Assembly: GCF_000712135.1 (NCBI RefSeq)
Contig: NZ_JOOE01000002.1
Location: forward strand, 434,001 to 498,000
DNA length: 64,000 nt
From: Sphingomonas sp. UNC305MFCol5.2
Lineage (GTDB): Bacteria; Pseudomonadota; Alphaproteobacteria; Sphingomonadales; Sphingomonadaceae
Direction: 5' to 3'
Under the pieces are notes generated by a model. That model made no database searches and was not told where the DNA came from. It saw only the letters and a program-made list of their open reading frames with translations. Shown piece by piece: positions 9,027 through 18,231 of the stretch; the stretch's first letter is position 1; each line of letters begins with the position of its first letter. A program made the translations under genes and the position numbers.

Positions 9027-9978
9027 CGCCGACCGGTTTCATGATCCACCCGCCCGCTTCTTTCTCGAGGCGCACGTTCAGCGCAAGCTGCAGCCGCTGC
9101 AACTGATCGGGGCCGCTGCCATCCAACGCGATCGTTCCCGAAAACGGTCGATCGGCAATGCCGGACGCTGCAATGACGGGCACGTCCATCGCGCGGCTCA
9201 GATCCGCCGCGACCTGCGACAGGGGGGCGGCCGAATAGACGAGCGATCCGCTCTTCCAAGAGCCGACCCGCTCGGCCGGAATGCGCGTTACGTCGACGAC
9301 GTCCGAGGCGTCCCGATCCACCAATGCCTGACCGGCGTTCAGGGAAACTGCATTCCGGCCGGGATTGTAGACGATCTTCCCTTCGGCAACCGCGACCCGG
9401 ACTTCGCCGGTCTCGCGGACGACATTGAACACCGTCCCCACGTCCTCGACGATATTGCCGCCGACTTCGAGGCGGAAGGGCCGGGCGCTATCGTGCCGGA
9501 CCAGGAAGAGCGCCTCCCCTTTGGCCAGCGAAGCGAAGCGCGGGTCCTTGCGATCAAAGGTCATGCGCGTCGCCCCGTTCAGCGTAACCTGCGTCGCCGG
9601 ATCGAGCTGGACCACCTGCCGCTGGCCGGGTCGCGTGGCGACTTCGTAGCGGCTCGATTCCGCCCGCGGCAGCATCAGCACGGCCGCGACGGCCGAGGCG
9701 GCGACTGCGCCGCCGGCTGCGGCCCAGCGCCAAGCGCGGCGCGCCGGTGCCGCCGGCTGCTCCTCGGCATCGTTGGCCGCCTCACGGACGATCACATGCG
9801 GCAGCAGCGGTTCGAGCGCGAGATCGGCCTGCTCGATCGCGCCATAGGCGGCAGCGTGGCGCGGATCCTCCGCGAGCCATTCGGCGAATCCCTCCCAAAT
9901 TGCGTCGTCGCCGTCGCGCAGCCTTATGTGCCACTCGATGGCGCGCGCATCGATGCTGTCCGGCGTCTCAGCTGGCAT
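9013..9978 (-). CDS. FecR family anti-sigma / sigma regulator (cassette 1)
   Basis: Encodes 321 residues. The cytoplasmic N-terminus carries a DUF4880-like helical segment (residues about 10-50, with FAEWLAEDPRHAAAYG). One membrane helix (WAAAGGAVAASAVAAVLML, near 95-115) is followed by a periplasmic FecR domain (VVQLDPATQVTLNGATRM, then FLVRHDSARPFRLEVGG) and a C-terminal DUF4974-like part (GSWKSGSLVYSAAPLSQVA). The ATG at 9978 has GGGGAAAGAGG upstream. It overlaps the sigma gene by 11 nt and the receptor by 14 nt. Known role: it holds the ECF sigma factor and relays the receptor signal. Confidence 0.9.
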   Translation of the reverse strand: MPAETPDSIDARAIEWHIRLRDGDDAIWEGFAEWLAEDPRHAAAYGAIEQADLALEPLLPHVIVREAANDAEEQPAAPARRAWRWAAAGGAVAASAVAAVLMLPRAESSRYEVATRPGQRQVVQLDPATQVTLNGATRMTFDRKDPRFASLAKGEALFLVRHDSARPFRLEVGGNIVEDVGTVFNVVRETGEVRVAVAEGKIVYNPGRNAVSLNAGQALVDRDASDVVDVTRIPAERVGSWKSGSLVYSAAPLSQVAADLSRAMDVPVIAASGIADRPFSGTIALDGSGPDQLQRLQLALNVRLEKEAGGWIMKPVGGAGR

Positions 9979-10534
9979 GGCGGCCTCTTTCCCCTGTGAG
10001 ACTCCGCCGATCGGCATGATCCTCATTCAGCCGAAGCTTCGCGGCAGCGATTGCCTGATAGGCGCGCGCGAGATGCTTCTCGACTGCGCTGATGCTGATG
10101 CCGAGTTCGCCGGCGATCACGCGCTGCGGCTCCCCGTCGATCCGGAAGCGGCGAAAGATGATTCGCGTCCGTTCCGGCAGGCCGTCCAGAATCCGCTGCA
10201 GGATCGCGAGCTGCTCCCGCGCGATGAGCTCGGTCTCGACCGAAGGCTGATCGTCGATCTCTCCGCTGCCGCCATGCACGCCTGCCCAATCCTCCTCGCG
10301 ACGCTCGCGCCGGCCGGCGGTACGGCGATGCAGCAGGAAGTGATTGTTGGCCATCTTGTAGAGATAGGCGCGCGGCTGCGCGACGGGTCCGGGGCGCTCG
10401 GCCAGCAGCTTGATGTACACGTCCTGGAGAATGTCCTCCGCTTCGTCGGGCGAGGCCCCGCGAGTCTGGAGAAAGCGCGACAAAGCCGGGCGCAGTTCCG
10501 TGAACAGTGGAATGAGGCCGCCGCCATTCAACAT
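9968..10534 (-). CDS. ECF RNA polymerase sigma factor, FecI type (cassette 1)
   Basis: Encodes about 188 residues from ATG 10534. Region 2 spans LIPLFTELRPALSRFLQTR, then DEAEDILQDVYIKLL and QPRAYLYKMANNHFLLHRR. Region 4 spans LPERTRIIFRRFRIDGEPQRVIAGELGISISAVEKHLARA, a helix-turn-helix for the -35 element. Alternative in-frame starts exist at 10594 and 10720, none with a clear Shine-Dalgarno sequence; 10534 gives the usual length for FecI-like factors. It directs transcription in response to the adjacent FecR and receptor, likely for its own receptor gene and perhaps the lone receptor at 10736-13240. Confidence 0.85.
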   Translation of the reverse strand: MLNGGGLIPLFTELRPALSRFLQTRGASPDEAEDILQDVYIKLLAERPGPVAQPRAYLYKMANNHFLLHRRTAGRRERREEDWAGVHGGSGEIDDQPSVETELIAREQLAILQRILDGLPERTRIIFRRFRIDGEPQRVIAGELGISISAVEKHLARAYQAIAAAKLRLNEDHADRRSLTGERGRHAS

Positions 10535-10696
10535 TTCATGCGCACATTCGGCTTTCGGCAGCGATAGTCGAAGACGCCCGGACTGGCCTTCCATGAGGGC
10601 GTCACGGCGAAACCTATTGCATCGCCGTCGCAACAACGTCAACGGCACGCCCCGAACAACACCGCCGTCTCTCAGAGTCTCCCCCTCCCATGACGA

Positions 10697-10726
10697 CGGC
10701 GCGTGCTCCTTTCGGAACACGCGCCG
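10697..10726 (-). terminator. Hairpin after the lone TonB receptor gene
   Basis: CGGCGCGTG at 10697-10705 pairs with CACGCGCCG at 10718-10726, a 9-bp GC-rich stem with a 12-nt loop. It sits 9 nt past the receptor stop on the minus strand. No T-run follows, so it may be a weak terminator or a 3'-end stabiliser. Confidence 0.45.
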
Positions 10727-10735
10727 CGGGTCAGG

Positions 10736-13240
10736 TCAGAAATTGTATCGTAGCGAAGCCGAGACGGTCCGGCCGTTGACGGCGCGGCCCGAACCGAGAC
10801 CGTTCGCCGGCACCGAGCTCTGCGAGATCTCGAAGAAGCCGGTGGTGTTGAACAGGTTGGCCGCGTTCACCATGAGCTGCACGCGGTCGGCGGGGCGGAA
10901 CTGGACGAAGCCATTCACCACAGTGAAGCCCGGCATCTTCAACAGGTTGCTGTCTTGCGCATAGCTGCTGGTGATGCCGATCACGTTGGCACCGACCGTG
11001 AATTGGCCGGTTTCGAACTGCGGCGTTGCTTGCCACGTCCAGGAAGGCTGGTGACGCGGTTCCTTCCCGGTCAGGGTCGGGTCGAGCTTGTCCTCGGTTA
11101 TCTTCGCCTTGGTGTAGGTGGCGCCGGCAGTAAGGCTGAATGGCCCTTGGCGGTAACCGCCCTCCAGCTCGAGACCATGGGCGCGATAAGCCCGGATGGT
11201 CTGGTTCGCCGAGCCGTTGAGCACGTTGTGATCGTCTGCAAAAGCGAGGAAGGCGGTGGCATTCAGCGTGGCGCCTGCCTTGCGGAACTTCATGCCGCCT
11301 TCGAGCTGACGCACCTCGTCATACTTGTCCTCGTCGTTGGTGACACCGCCGTCCGCGGTGCTGACCACCGGCGTGAACAGGATCTTGTCCGCGTTGGCAC
11401 GCGCACCGCGGCTATAGCGGGCGAAGAACGAGAGCGGCTCGGCGATGCGATAGTTCACGCCCGCCGAATAGCTGAGATAGGCGTAATCATAATGCACCGG
11501 TGCCGGCTGGGAGAGCGGCAGATAGGCGACGCTGCGCTCGGGCGCAGTCAAGACGCCGTCGCCAGTGATATCGTAAGAGATCAGGCCGACACGGCCACCA
11601 CCCAGGTCCGCGCCGAAGAGCGAGCCGCGCACGCGGCCGACATCGTAGCGCAGGCTGCCGCCGATCGCGATCTTGCCGACATGATAGTTGATCGAGCCAT
11701 AAGGCGCGGTGATGTCGTACTTGACGTCGAAAATGCGCCGGAACTTGCTGGTACGGCCACGCCCATAGGCATAATAGCCGCCATTGGTCTGGGGAGCGCC
11801 CGCGGCGCTCGTCAGGTCCACCATCGCGGTCCCAGCGTCACCGGCGACATCGGCGACGAAGGACGAGTGCAGCCATTCGGAACGCAGCTTCTGAATCGCC
11901 TTGTAGAGGCCGCCGGTGACGGTGAGGTTGCCGTCTCCGATCCGGGCAATGCGAGTCGCGCGGAAATCATTGGTGAAGTTGTCGAGATTACGCGCCCGGG
12001 TCTCGGCCATATAGAAGAGCGCGAGCAGGCCGTTGCCATTGGCGTTCGCGGGAACGATCTGTCCGGCATTGGGGCCCGTCGCATAAGTTGCCCGCGCGCC
12101 GGCACCTGCAAGCGAGGCGGAAAAGGCCGCAACGGTGTCGGCGGTGTTGGGGAATACGCGAAGGAAATCGCCCGAATTTGCCGAATAGCGCGCACGGTCG
12201 GTGAAGGTCCAGCCGCCGAACTCGAACTGCGCCTCGACCCCCACGGACTTCGAGACCGGATGCATACCGTTCGCGAGTGCGAAGCGCGCCAGTTGGTTCT
12301 TCCCGTCGAGCGTCACGACCGGGCCGATATTCGGCGAAAGCACCGAATCCTTGCGGATGTCGAAGTTCGGCAGGTTGGCGATCACCGGATCGTCGTTGGT
12401 GCCGGTCAGGCTGAAGAAATAGGGCGCGAAAGTCGGCGAACGATCGTTCAGATATTTGCCGTGCAGACGGATATATCCGTTCGCGAACTGCTTCGTGATG
12501 TTCAGCTTGATCTGGCCACCCCGATAGCCGGTGAAGCCGATATCGCGCGGGCCTTCACCCCAACGATAGAAGCCGCCGACATGGAACCGCAAGCTGTCGC
12601 TCAGTTTCGCGCCGTAATCCATGTCGAAGCGGTTCTCGCCATAATCGAGGCCCTTGGTGAACTGGGCAGCGCCGCCCTCGACCTCTCCGGTCTTCGAGAT
12701 GAGGTTGATGAGGCCGCCGGGCGAGTTCGACGCGAAAGTCGAAGCCGAGCCGCCGCGGATCGTCTCGATCTGCGCCAGATTGAAATCAGCGCGCGAGAAC
12801 ACGTCGGCGGCGAAATTGAAGAAATCGCCGAATTCGACGACGGGGAGACCGTCCTCCTGGATCTGCATATATTTGGAGCCGCCCGCCGCAAGCGGCAGAC
12901 CCCGAACGGTGTAGTTCGCATTGCCTTCACCGATGCCGGATTCGACGCGGAGGCCCGGCATCGCCCGCAAGATATCGGCTAGCGGCCGAGGCCCGAGCTT
13001 TTCGGCCTCGCTGCCCTTGAGCGCGCTGGTCGAAGTCGCGCTGTCCAGCCGGTCCCGGCCCTTGGCGACACCGGTCGAGAAAACTTCCTGCGCGGGAGCC
13101 GCCTTCGACGTCGTATCGGAATCGCGTTGCGCGGAATCTTCACTATTCGCCGCGGGCAAGGTTTCGCCGGATATTTGAGCCACGGCCGGCTGCACGCTTA
13201 CGATTGCCGAGAAAGCCAGCAAAGAATAACGCAATTTCAC
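10736..13240 (-). CDS. TonB-dependent receptor without STN domain
   Basis: Encodes 834 residues from GTG 13240. Signal peptide MKLRYSLLAFSAIVSVQPAVAQ. There is no STN domain; the mature N-terminus is short and runs straight into the plug (LADILRAMPGLRVESG, YTVRGLPL, IETIRGGSASTFASNSPGGLINLISK). The barrel ends in VSASLRYNF, an outer-membrane-protein C-terminus. It lies between two sigma/FecR/STN-receptor cassettes but has no regulator of its own. The plug resembles receptors for carbohydrate or chelate import, and the substrate is unknown. Confidence 0.9.
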   Translation of the reverse strand: MKLRYSLLAFSAIVSVQPAVAQISGETLPAANSEDSAQRDSDTTSKAAPAQEVFSTGVAKGRDRLDSATSTSALKGSEAEKLGPRPLADILRAMPGLRVESGIGEGNANYTVRGLPLAAGGSKYMQIQEDGLPVVEFGDFFNFAADVFSRADFNLAQIETIRGGSASTFASNSPGGLINLISKTGEVEGGAAQFTKGLDYGENRFDMDYGAKLSDSLRFHVGGFYRWGEGPRDIGFTGYRGGQIKLNITKQFANGYIRLHGKYLNDRSPTFAPYFFSLTGTNDDPVIANLPNFDIRKDSVLSPNIGPVVTLDGKNQLARFALANGMHPVSKSVGVEAQFEFGGWTFTDRARYSANSGDFLRVFPNTADTVAAFSASLAGAGARATYATGPNAGQIVPANANGNGLLALFYMAETRARNLDNFTNDFRATRIARIGDGNLTVTGGLYKAIQKLRSEWLHSSFVADVAGDAGTAMVDLTSAAGAPQTNGGYYAYGRGRTSKFRRIFDVKYDITAPYGSINYHVGKIAIGGSLRYDVGRVRGSLFGADLGGGRVGLISYDITGDGVLTAPERSVAYLPLSQPAPVHYDYAYLSYSAGVNYRIAEPLSFFARYSRGARANADKILFTPVVSTADGGVTNDEDKYDEVRQLEGGMKFRKAGATLNATAFLAFADDHNVLNGSANQTIRAYRAHGLELEGGYRQGPFSLTAGATYTKAKITEDKLDPTLTGKEPRHQPSWTWQATPQFETGQFTVGANVIGITSSYAQDSNLLKMPGFTVVNGFVQFRPADRVQLMVNAANLFNTTGFFEISQSSVPANGLGSGRAVNGRTVSASLRYNF

Positions 13241-13283
13241 GATTTCACCCCCATCGCTTCTTTAAGATCCCACTCGTTTTCAA

Positions 13284-13289
13284 ATTATA
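13284..13289 (-). promoter_or_regulatory. -10-like TATAAT upstream of the lone TonB receptor
   Basis: On the minus strand the exact hexamer TATAAT occupies 13289-13284, about 44 nt before the GTG at 13240, in a locally A/T-rich stretch within an otherwise GC-rich 206-nt gap. GGGAAAC lies further upstream (about 13313-13319), but the spacing is too long for a standard -35. The -10 assignment is inference from the perfect match. Confidence 0.4.
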
Positions 13290-13446
13290 GGGGGGAGAAG
13301 GTGGGGCGGCTTGTTTCCCGGAAATATTTCAGACATGCGGCTGCAACGTCGCAGCAACTCCCGGGCACTCGGATGGCGTGAACGCCAGGGTCGGCTGCGG
13401 ATCACGTGTCGAGCGGGCGTTTGCAGGCGTATCACCCCGCCCGGCG

Positions 13447-15867
13447 TCAGAATCCCAGGTCGAAGCCAAGCCTTATGCTGCGCGGCCGCAGCGGCGTGGT
13501 CTGGTCGCGATCCCGAACCAGAAAAGGGGAGCCGAGCGCGAAGCGATTGCCGCGCGCGTCGAGCAGATTGGTAAGCGCCAGGCTCACACCGCGGTGCGCC
13601 TCGCCGACGCGCACTTCGAAGCCTGTATCGACATAGTCGCCCTGCAGCCGCCCGAGGATCGGACCGATCCCGAGCGTCGACTTGCCGACATAGCGGGCAT
13701 AGCCGTTGGCAACGAGATCGACCCCGTCCCCGAGCGATCGCGTATAGGCGATGCCGACCCTGCCGGTAGCATCCGCCACGTTGGGCAGGCGTTCCATCTC
13801 TGTTGCCGCGGCGACATCTTCTAGCGGCAGCGCCACCAGGGTGCGTTCCGTGACCCTGCTGTCGTTGAGATAGAGCGCAGCGTCCAGCTCCAGCCCCACG
13901 ACCGGGCGCCAACGCGAGACCATACCGATCGAGAAGACGCGGCCATCGCCGGCATTGGCTGTGGTCGGGAAACCGAAGCCATCGACCAGATCGGCCTGGA
14001 TGTCGGTCCAGTGCGTCGCGGATGCGCTGACCGAGAGATCGAGTGTCGGACTGCGATAGCGCGCGCCCGCCTCCAGCGTCGAGACGCGATCGCCGGCGAA
14101 GCGCTGAATGAACTCGCGGCGAACGGCGATGCCGCCGGGCCGAAAACCCTGCTGGTAGCGCGCGAACAATGTCAGCCGGTCCGTCGCGCGATATGCCGCG
14201 GCGAGCGAAGGCAAGAGGCGCGTCTCGGAGCGCGAGGCACGTGCACCGGGATCGACGCGGAAGGCGAGCGCCTCGGCGACATCCTCCGAGCTGCCCGACA
14301 GCCGGGCATGCGTCAGCCTGCCGCCCAGAGTCAGCGTGAAGCGATCGAGCGGTTCGACGGTGCCCTCGCCGTAAAGCGTCGCCTCCTCGACCTGGTTGTT
14401 GACGCCGGTGAGCGGCGTGCCGAAGGGCAAGGCCTCCATGCGGCGGTTCGTCTCGGCGCGGTTGTGCAGCAGGCTGGCGGCGATCAGCCACCCGGTCCCA
14501 TTCTCCCCGCGACGGGCGAGCCGCACCTCGCCGGTGACCATCGAAATGCGATTGGCTTGCGTGTAGGCCGCAGCGGCGACGCTCGCATTCAACGTGGGCC
14601 CCACAGCGGGATTGCCGGGATCGGCGAGCACCGGCCCCTCGAATCGCTCGAACACATATTGGCCAGCATAGCCCAGCGACGCGGTCAGTTCGAGCGATCC
14701 CCAGTTCTTCCGCGTGACCAGATCGGTCAGCCAATAGTCGTTGCGGAACGGCTGGGCGATGCCGCTCGCCCGGTCGAGCTCGCCGACGGCGCGCTCGGCA
14801 TATTGGCTGTCGTCGCCGTCGATACGCTGTCCCACTGCGTTGAGGTCGATCGTCCAGTCGTCGCCCGGATCGACGCGCAGGCCCGCGCGCCCGCCCAAGG
14901 TGCGAACCCGGTTGACGTCCCTGAGCCCGCGATAGACATCGTCGATATAGCCGCCCTCCACCGATCCGAAGGCGAGCGCGCGCAGGCCAATCACGTCCTC
15001 CTTCAGCGGGATGTTGAGAATGGCGCCGCCATCGATGCCGGGCTGGCCGTGCTGGACCGCCATCGCGCCGCCCCACGCCGCGCCCTCGAAGTTTCGCAGA
15101 TCGGGCGAACGCGGCACGACGCGCACCACGCCGCCCAGCGATCCGGCGCCGTAGAGCGTGCCTTGCGGCCCTTCCAGCACCTCGATGCTCTGCACGTCGT
15201 AGAGCCGGAGATTGGGATCGGGTGCGCTATAGGTGATCCGGCTGTTTCCCCAATATTGGCCGACGGTCGATTGGGTCGGACCGACAAAGCTCGAATCGGC
15301 GATGCCGCGGATGAAGAGCTTGTTGCGGCCGGGGCCGAGATGAGTCGAAGCCACGCTGGCGATCCGCGCCTCGATGGCTTCGGTGCCACGCAGCCCCTCC
15401 GCCGCGGAAAGCGCGGAACCGTCGACGATCTGGACCCCGCCCGGATAGGATCCGAGCGGAATGTCACGCTTGGTCGCGGTAACTACGATGTCTTCCGTCG
15501 AGGGCGGGCTTTCCGCCTGTGCCACCGGTCTCGGCGTCGGACGTGGGCGGCTGGCGACCTTGGGCGCGACGAAGCGTTCGACCAGATAGGTTGCCGGCGC
15601 GACACGACGCGCGCGAACGGTCGTCCCGAGCAGCATCCGCTCGAGCGCCTGCGAGGCAGTGAACCGCCCTCGCACCGGGCGTACCGGGGTGCTGGCCAGC
15701 TTCGCATCGCGAAAGCCGATGCTGGCTCCCGTCTGGCGGCTCAGCCGTTTGATCGCGGCATCGAGCCGCGATGTGCCGATGTCGATTTCGGCCGCTCGCT
15801 CCTGCGCAAGCGCGGGAGACGTCACTATCAGGCAAATCAGGGCGAGCGGGCTAGCGGGGCGGACCAT
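13447..15867 (-). CDS. TonB-dependent receptor with N-terminal STN signalling domain (cassette 2)
   Basis: Encodes about 806 residues from ATG 15867 (an in-frame ATG at 15897 is also possible). Signal peptide to about residue 22, STN domain (IDIGTSRLDAAIKRLSRQTG onward), TonB-box region EDIVVTATK, and a plug with FIRGIADSSFVGPTQ and LEGPQGTLYGAGSLGGVVR. The barrel ends in LGFDLGF. The plug shares long stretches with the receptor at 6666-9026 (R-G-I-x-D-S-S-F, GPTQxTVGQYWG, LYGAGSLGGVVR), so the two are paralogues. It overlaps the fecR-like stop by 17 nt. Confidence 0.9.
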   Translation of the reverse strand: MVRPASPLALICLIVTSPALAQERAAEIDIGTSRLDAAIKRLSRQTGASIGFRDAKLASTPVRPVRGRFTASQALERMLLGTTVRARRVAPATYLVERFVAPKVASRPRPTPRPVAQAESPPSTEDIVVTATKRDIPLGSYPGGVQIVDGSALSAAEGLRGTEAIEARIASVASTHLGPGRNKLFIRGIADSSFVGPTQSTVGQYWGNSRITYSAPDPNLRLYDVQSIEVLEGPQGTLYGAGSLGGVVRVVPRSPDLRNFEGAAWGGAMAVQHGQPGIDGGAILNIPLKEDVIGLRALAFGSVEGGYIDDVYRGLRDVNRVRTLGGRAGLRVDPGDDWTIDLNAVGQRIDGDDSQYAERAVGELDRASGIAQPFRNDYWLTDLVTRKNWGSLELTASLGYAGQYVFERFEGPVLADPGNPAVGPTLNASVAAAAYTQANRISMVTGEVRLARRGENGTGWLIAASLLHNRAETNRRMEALPFGTPLTGVNNQVEEATLYGEGTVEPLDRFTLTLGGRLTHARLSGSSEDVAEALAFRVDPGARASRSETRLLPSLAAAYRATDRLTLFARYQQGFRPGGIAVRREFIQRFAGDRVSTLEAGARYRSPTLDLSVSASATHWTDIQADLVDGFGFPTTANAGDGRVFSIGMVSRWRPVVGLELDAALYLNDSRVTERTLVALPLEDVAAATEMERLPNVADATGRVGIAYTRSLGDGVDLVANGYARYVGKSTLGIGPILGRLQGDYVDTGFEVRVGEAHRGVSLALTNLLDARGNRFALGSPFLVRDRDQTTPLRPRSIRLGFDLGF

Positions 15868-16798
15868 GGGCCGGGGACATCGTCCATCCTTCCCCATTTG
15901 CAGTGAATTTCACGCCGAGCAGCGGCTCCGCGCGCGCCAGCACTTCCTCCGGCGTGCCCCGCAGCATCAGCGTCCCCGTGAAGGAAATCCGCTCCGCGCC
16001 CCGCGTGGTCCGCACCGGCCTGCCCAGGCTGCGCGTCAGATCGCGCGCTACCTCGTCCAGCGAAGGCTCGTCATATTGCAACTCGCCCGATGCCCAGCTG
16101 CCGATCGTCTGCGGGTTCGCGCGCCCGAGCACCGGCTTCGCGTCCTTGCCCGAACGCCGCAGCGTATCACCAGGGGCAAGCCGCACTTCGCCTGTGCCGG
16201 GCTGGTAGATCACCGCGCCTTCCGCAACGCCGACTTCGATCGTGTCGCCGTCCTGCACCACGTTGAAGATCGTCCCCGCATCGACGAGCCGGGTTCCACC
16301 CGACAGCACGACGAAGGGATCGCTTGCGTCGTGCCGGACCTCGAACCGGGCCTCGCCCCGCTCCAGCACCACTTGCCGTGGCGTATCGGGATCGATCGTC
16401 ACCCGCGTCGACCCGTTTAGCGCCAGCCTGGTCCCATCGGCGAGATCGATCGTGCGGTGCTCGCCCGGCACGGTCGCGATCTGCTGGGCCGGAGCATCGC
16501 GGTCGAGCACTGCCCAGCCGCCGATCACCGCAACAGCCGCCGCGGCCGCCGCACTGCCGGCAACCCACCAGCGCCGCCGCGGCTGCGCCTCTGGCGCAGG
16601 AACCGCGGGTGCCGACGACAGCAAGTCGATTGCCCAGGCTTCGTCGGCGAGCGCCGCCTCATAGGCAGGAAGATGCGACGGATCGCGCTCGAGCCAGGAC
16701 GTGAAGCCGTCCCAATCGTCGAACGCCGTCTCCTGGACGCGTATCGCCCATGAACGGGCGGCCTCCCGAAGCTCCAGATCCTGTGCGCTCATCGCCAT
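15851..16798 (-). CDS. FecR family anti-sigma / sigma regulator (cassette 2)
   Basis: Encodes 315 residues with the same architecture as the FecR at 9013-9978: an N-terminal DUF4880-like segment (FTSWLERDPSHLPAYEAAL, near 32-50), a membrane helix (AGSAAAAAAVAVIGGWAVL, near 80-98), a periplasmic FecR domain (IDLADGTRLALNGSTRVTI, FEVRHDASDPFVVLSGG) and a C-terminal part beginning GSWASGELQYDEPSLDEVA. It lies 27 nt after the sigma gene and overlaps the receptor start. Expected to transmit the receptor's ligand signal across the inner membrane. Confidence 0.9.
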   Translation of the reverse strand: MAMSAQDLELREAARSWAIRVQETAFDDWDGFTSWLERDPSHLPAYEAALADEAWAIDLLSSAPAVPAPEAQPRRRWWVAGSAAAAAAVAVIGGWAVLDRDAPAQQIATVPGEHRTIDLADGTRLALNGSTRVTIDPDTPRQVVLERGEARFEVRHDASDPFVVLSGGTRLVDAGTIFNVVQDGDTIEVGVAEGAVIYQPGTGEVRLAPGDTLRRSGKDAKPVLGRANPQTIGSWASGELQYDEPSLDEVARDLTRSLGRPVRTTRGAERISFTGTLMLRGTPEEVLARAEPLLGVKFTANGEGWTMSPAHGPPR

Positions 16799-16825
16799 AA
16801 CATCCCTATGACGGAGCCGGGGCGA

Positions 16826-17341
16826 TCATTCCGCATCGAATTTCGCCCTGAGCTGCGCAAGGGCCCGATACGCCTTTTGCAGATCCTTCTCGACCGAGCT
16901 CAGGCTGACCCCGAGCTCGCGCGCGATCGCCGCCTGGCCAAGTCCGTCTAGCCGGCATTTGCGGAACACCAGCTCCACGCGCGGCCCCAAGGCAGCCAAA
17001 GTCGACTGAACTTCGCGGAGCCGTTCGCGCGCGATCAGCGCGCGCTCGCCGGTCGGCTGCTCCTCGCCCGGCACACTGGTCTCGTGCCAGTCGTGATGCC
17101 GCCGATCGCGGCTCACGGTCGAGCGGCGCCGGTCCCGGACCAGGTTCTCGGCGGCGCGGAACAGATAGGAAAGCGGATCCGCGATCGGCTGAGACGGCGC
17201 GGCCGCCACTCGCTGCCACAGATCGTGGAGCGCGTCCTCGGCCTCATCCGCCAGCCCGCGCGCAGCGAGAAAGCGAAGCAGCCGGCTGCGCTCGTTCAGG
17301 ATCACGCGCTGGAGCCCACTGATATCTTCGTCGCGGTTCAT
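16826..17341 (-). CDS. ECF RNA polymerase sigma factor, FecI type (cassette 2)
   Basis: Encodes 171 residues from ATG 17341 (MNRDEDISGLQRVIL). Region 2: LRFLAARGLADEAEDALHDL and DPLSYLFRAAENLVRDRRR. Region 4: LAALGPRVELVFRKCRLDGL followed by QAAIARELGVSLSSVEKDL. A longer frame to 17506 adds 55 residues with no sigma similarity and is rejected. It heads the cassette sigma, FecR, STN-receptor. It is only distantly similar to the sigma factor at 9968-10534, suggesting different target promoters. Confidence 0.9.
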   Translation of the reverse strand: MNRDEDISGLQRVILNERSRLLRFLAARGLADEAEDALHDLWQRVAAAPSQPIADPLSYLFRAAENLVRDRRRSTVSRDRRHHDWHETSVPGEEQPTGERALIARERLREVQSTLAALGPRVELVFRKCRLDGLGQAAIARELGVSLSSVEKDLQKAYRALAQLRAKFDAE

Positions 17342-17427
17342 CGGGCGCGGCAAAGCCTGGGCTGCCGACGGCCTGAAATGTTCGGGACGCGAAGACCGAC
17401 CTGCTGCAAACGAGATTCCATAACGGT

Positions 17428-18093
17428 TCAGAAGGCGCGTCCCTGCGATTGTTCGGCGCGCGCCCGGGCGAAGGCCGAGATATGGGGCGTGTCGGCTTTG
17501 ATCCAAGCCTTGACCGGTTGCGGGGTCGCGGCGCCCAGATACGCCAGCGGATCGACTGCGCGACCACCGATCCGCACTTCGAAATGGAGATGGCTGCCGG
17601 TCGAGCGTCCCGTCGATCCCATCAGGGCGACGGGCTGTCCCTGCTCGACGCGGGTGCCCGGGCGCACGAGGATCCGCGACAGATGCGCATAGCGCGTGGC
17701 CAGTGCCCCGTCATGATCGATCTCGACCATTTCGCCATAACTCCCCGCGGCGCCGGCGAAGCGCACCACGCCGGCCGCGGATGCGAGCACAGGAGTTCCC
17801 ATGCGGCCGGGTATGTCGACGCCGTAATGCATGGCGGCCACCCGCCGGAACGGATCACCCCGCCGTCCGAAACGCGAAGACAGACGGGGAAAAGGCACGC
17901 CCAATTCGGGCGCATCCCGGGCTACCGCCTCGATCTGCGGCTTCGGGACGGGCGCCGGCATATCCGCGTCGCCGCCACGGAAAGCCGCGCGGTTGCCGCC
18001 GGGGAGCTCGGTGATGCCCGGCGCCACCGGCTCGCGGTCCGGGGAGGACAAGAGCGACAGAACCAGGTGGAGGGGTAACATGCCGGGCATCAT
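17428..18093 (-). CDS. M23 family peptidoglycan endopeptidase (LytM-like)
   Basis: Encodes 221 residues. A hydrophobic N-terminus (MLPLHLVLSLLS) acts as a probable signal. The M23 domain spans about 85-190: HYGVDIPGRMGTPV supplies the first Zn ligands (H and D), YAHLS is the middle motif, and SHLHFEVRIGG supplies the last histidine. All expected metal ligands are present, so it should be active, cutting peptidoglycan cross-links. Several ATG codons near the start (including residue 5) are possible. It is a single gene between the sigma factor and the glycan locus. An intrinsic-terminator-like hairpin lies in its upstream region. Confidence 0.85.
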   Translation of the reverse strand: MMPGMLPLHLVLSLLSSPDREPVAPGITELPGGNRAAFRGGDADMPAPVPKPQIEAVARDAPELGVPFPRLSSRFGRRGDPFRRVAAMHYGVDIPGRMGTPVLASAAGVVRFAGAAGSYGEMVEIDHDGALATRYAHLSRILVRPGTRVEQGQPVALMGSTGRSTGSHLHFEVRIGGRAVDPLAYLGAATPQPVKAWIKADTPHISAFARARAEQSQGRAF

Positions 18094-18136
18094 CGTTCTG
18101 ACGTAGCCGATCGGGGCGACCCGTAAGCCCGAAAAG

Positions 18137-18159
18137 AAAAAAATTCCGCCCGCCGGAAT
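18137..18159 (-). terminator. Intrinsic-terminator-like hairpin, minus strand, in the leader of the M23 gene
   Basis: On the minus strand ATTCCG, a 5-nt loop and CGGAAT (18159-18143) are followed directly by a T-rich tract (complement of the A-run at 18137-18143, extended by further A residues to 18132). It lies about 45 nt upstream of the M23 start and about 70 nt upstream of the oppositely oriented aldolase gene. It would stop antisense transcription from the right, or act in the M23 leader. Confidence 0.5.
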
Positions 18160-18231
18160 GTTGCGGGAAGCCGGGCCAAGCTCCGTCTCACTTCCCGCCA
18201 GTACATGCTTTTTTCAGCCAGGGAGGCGAGG

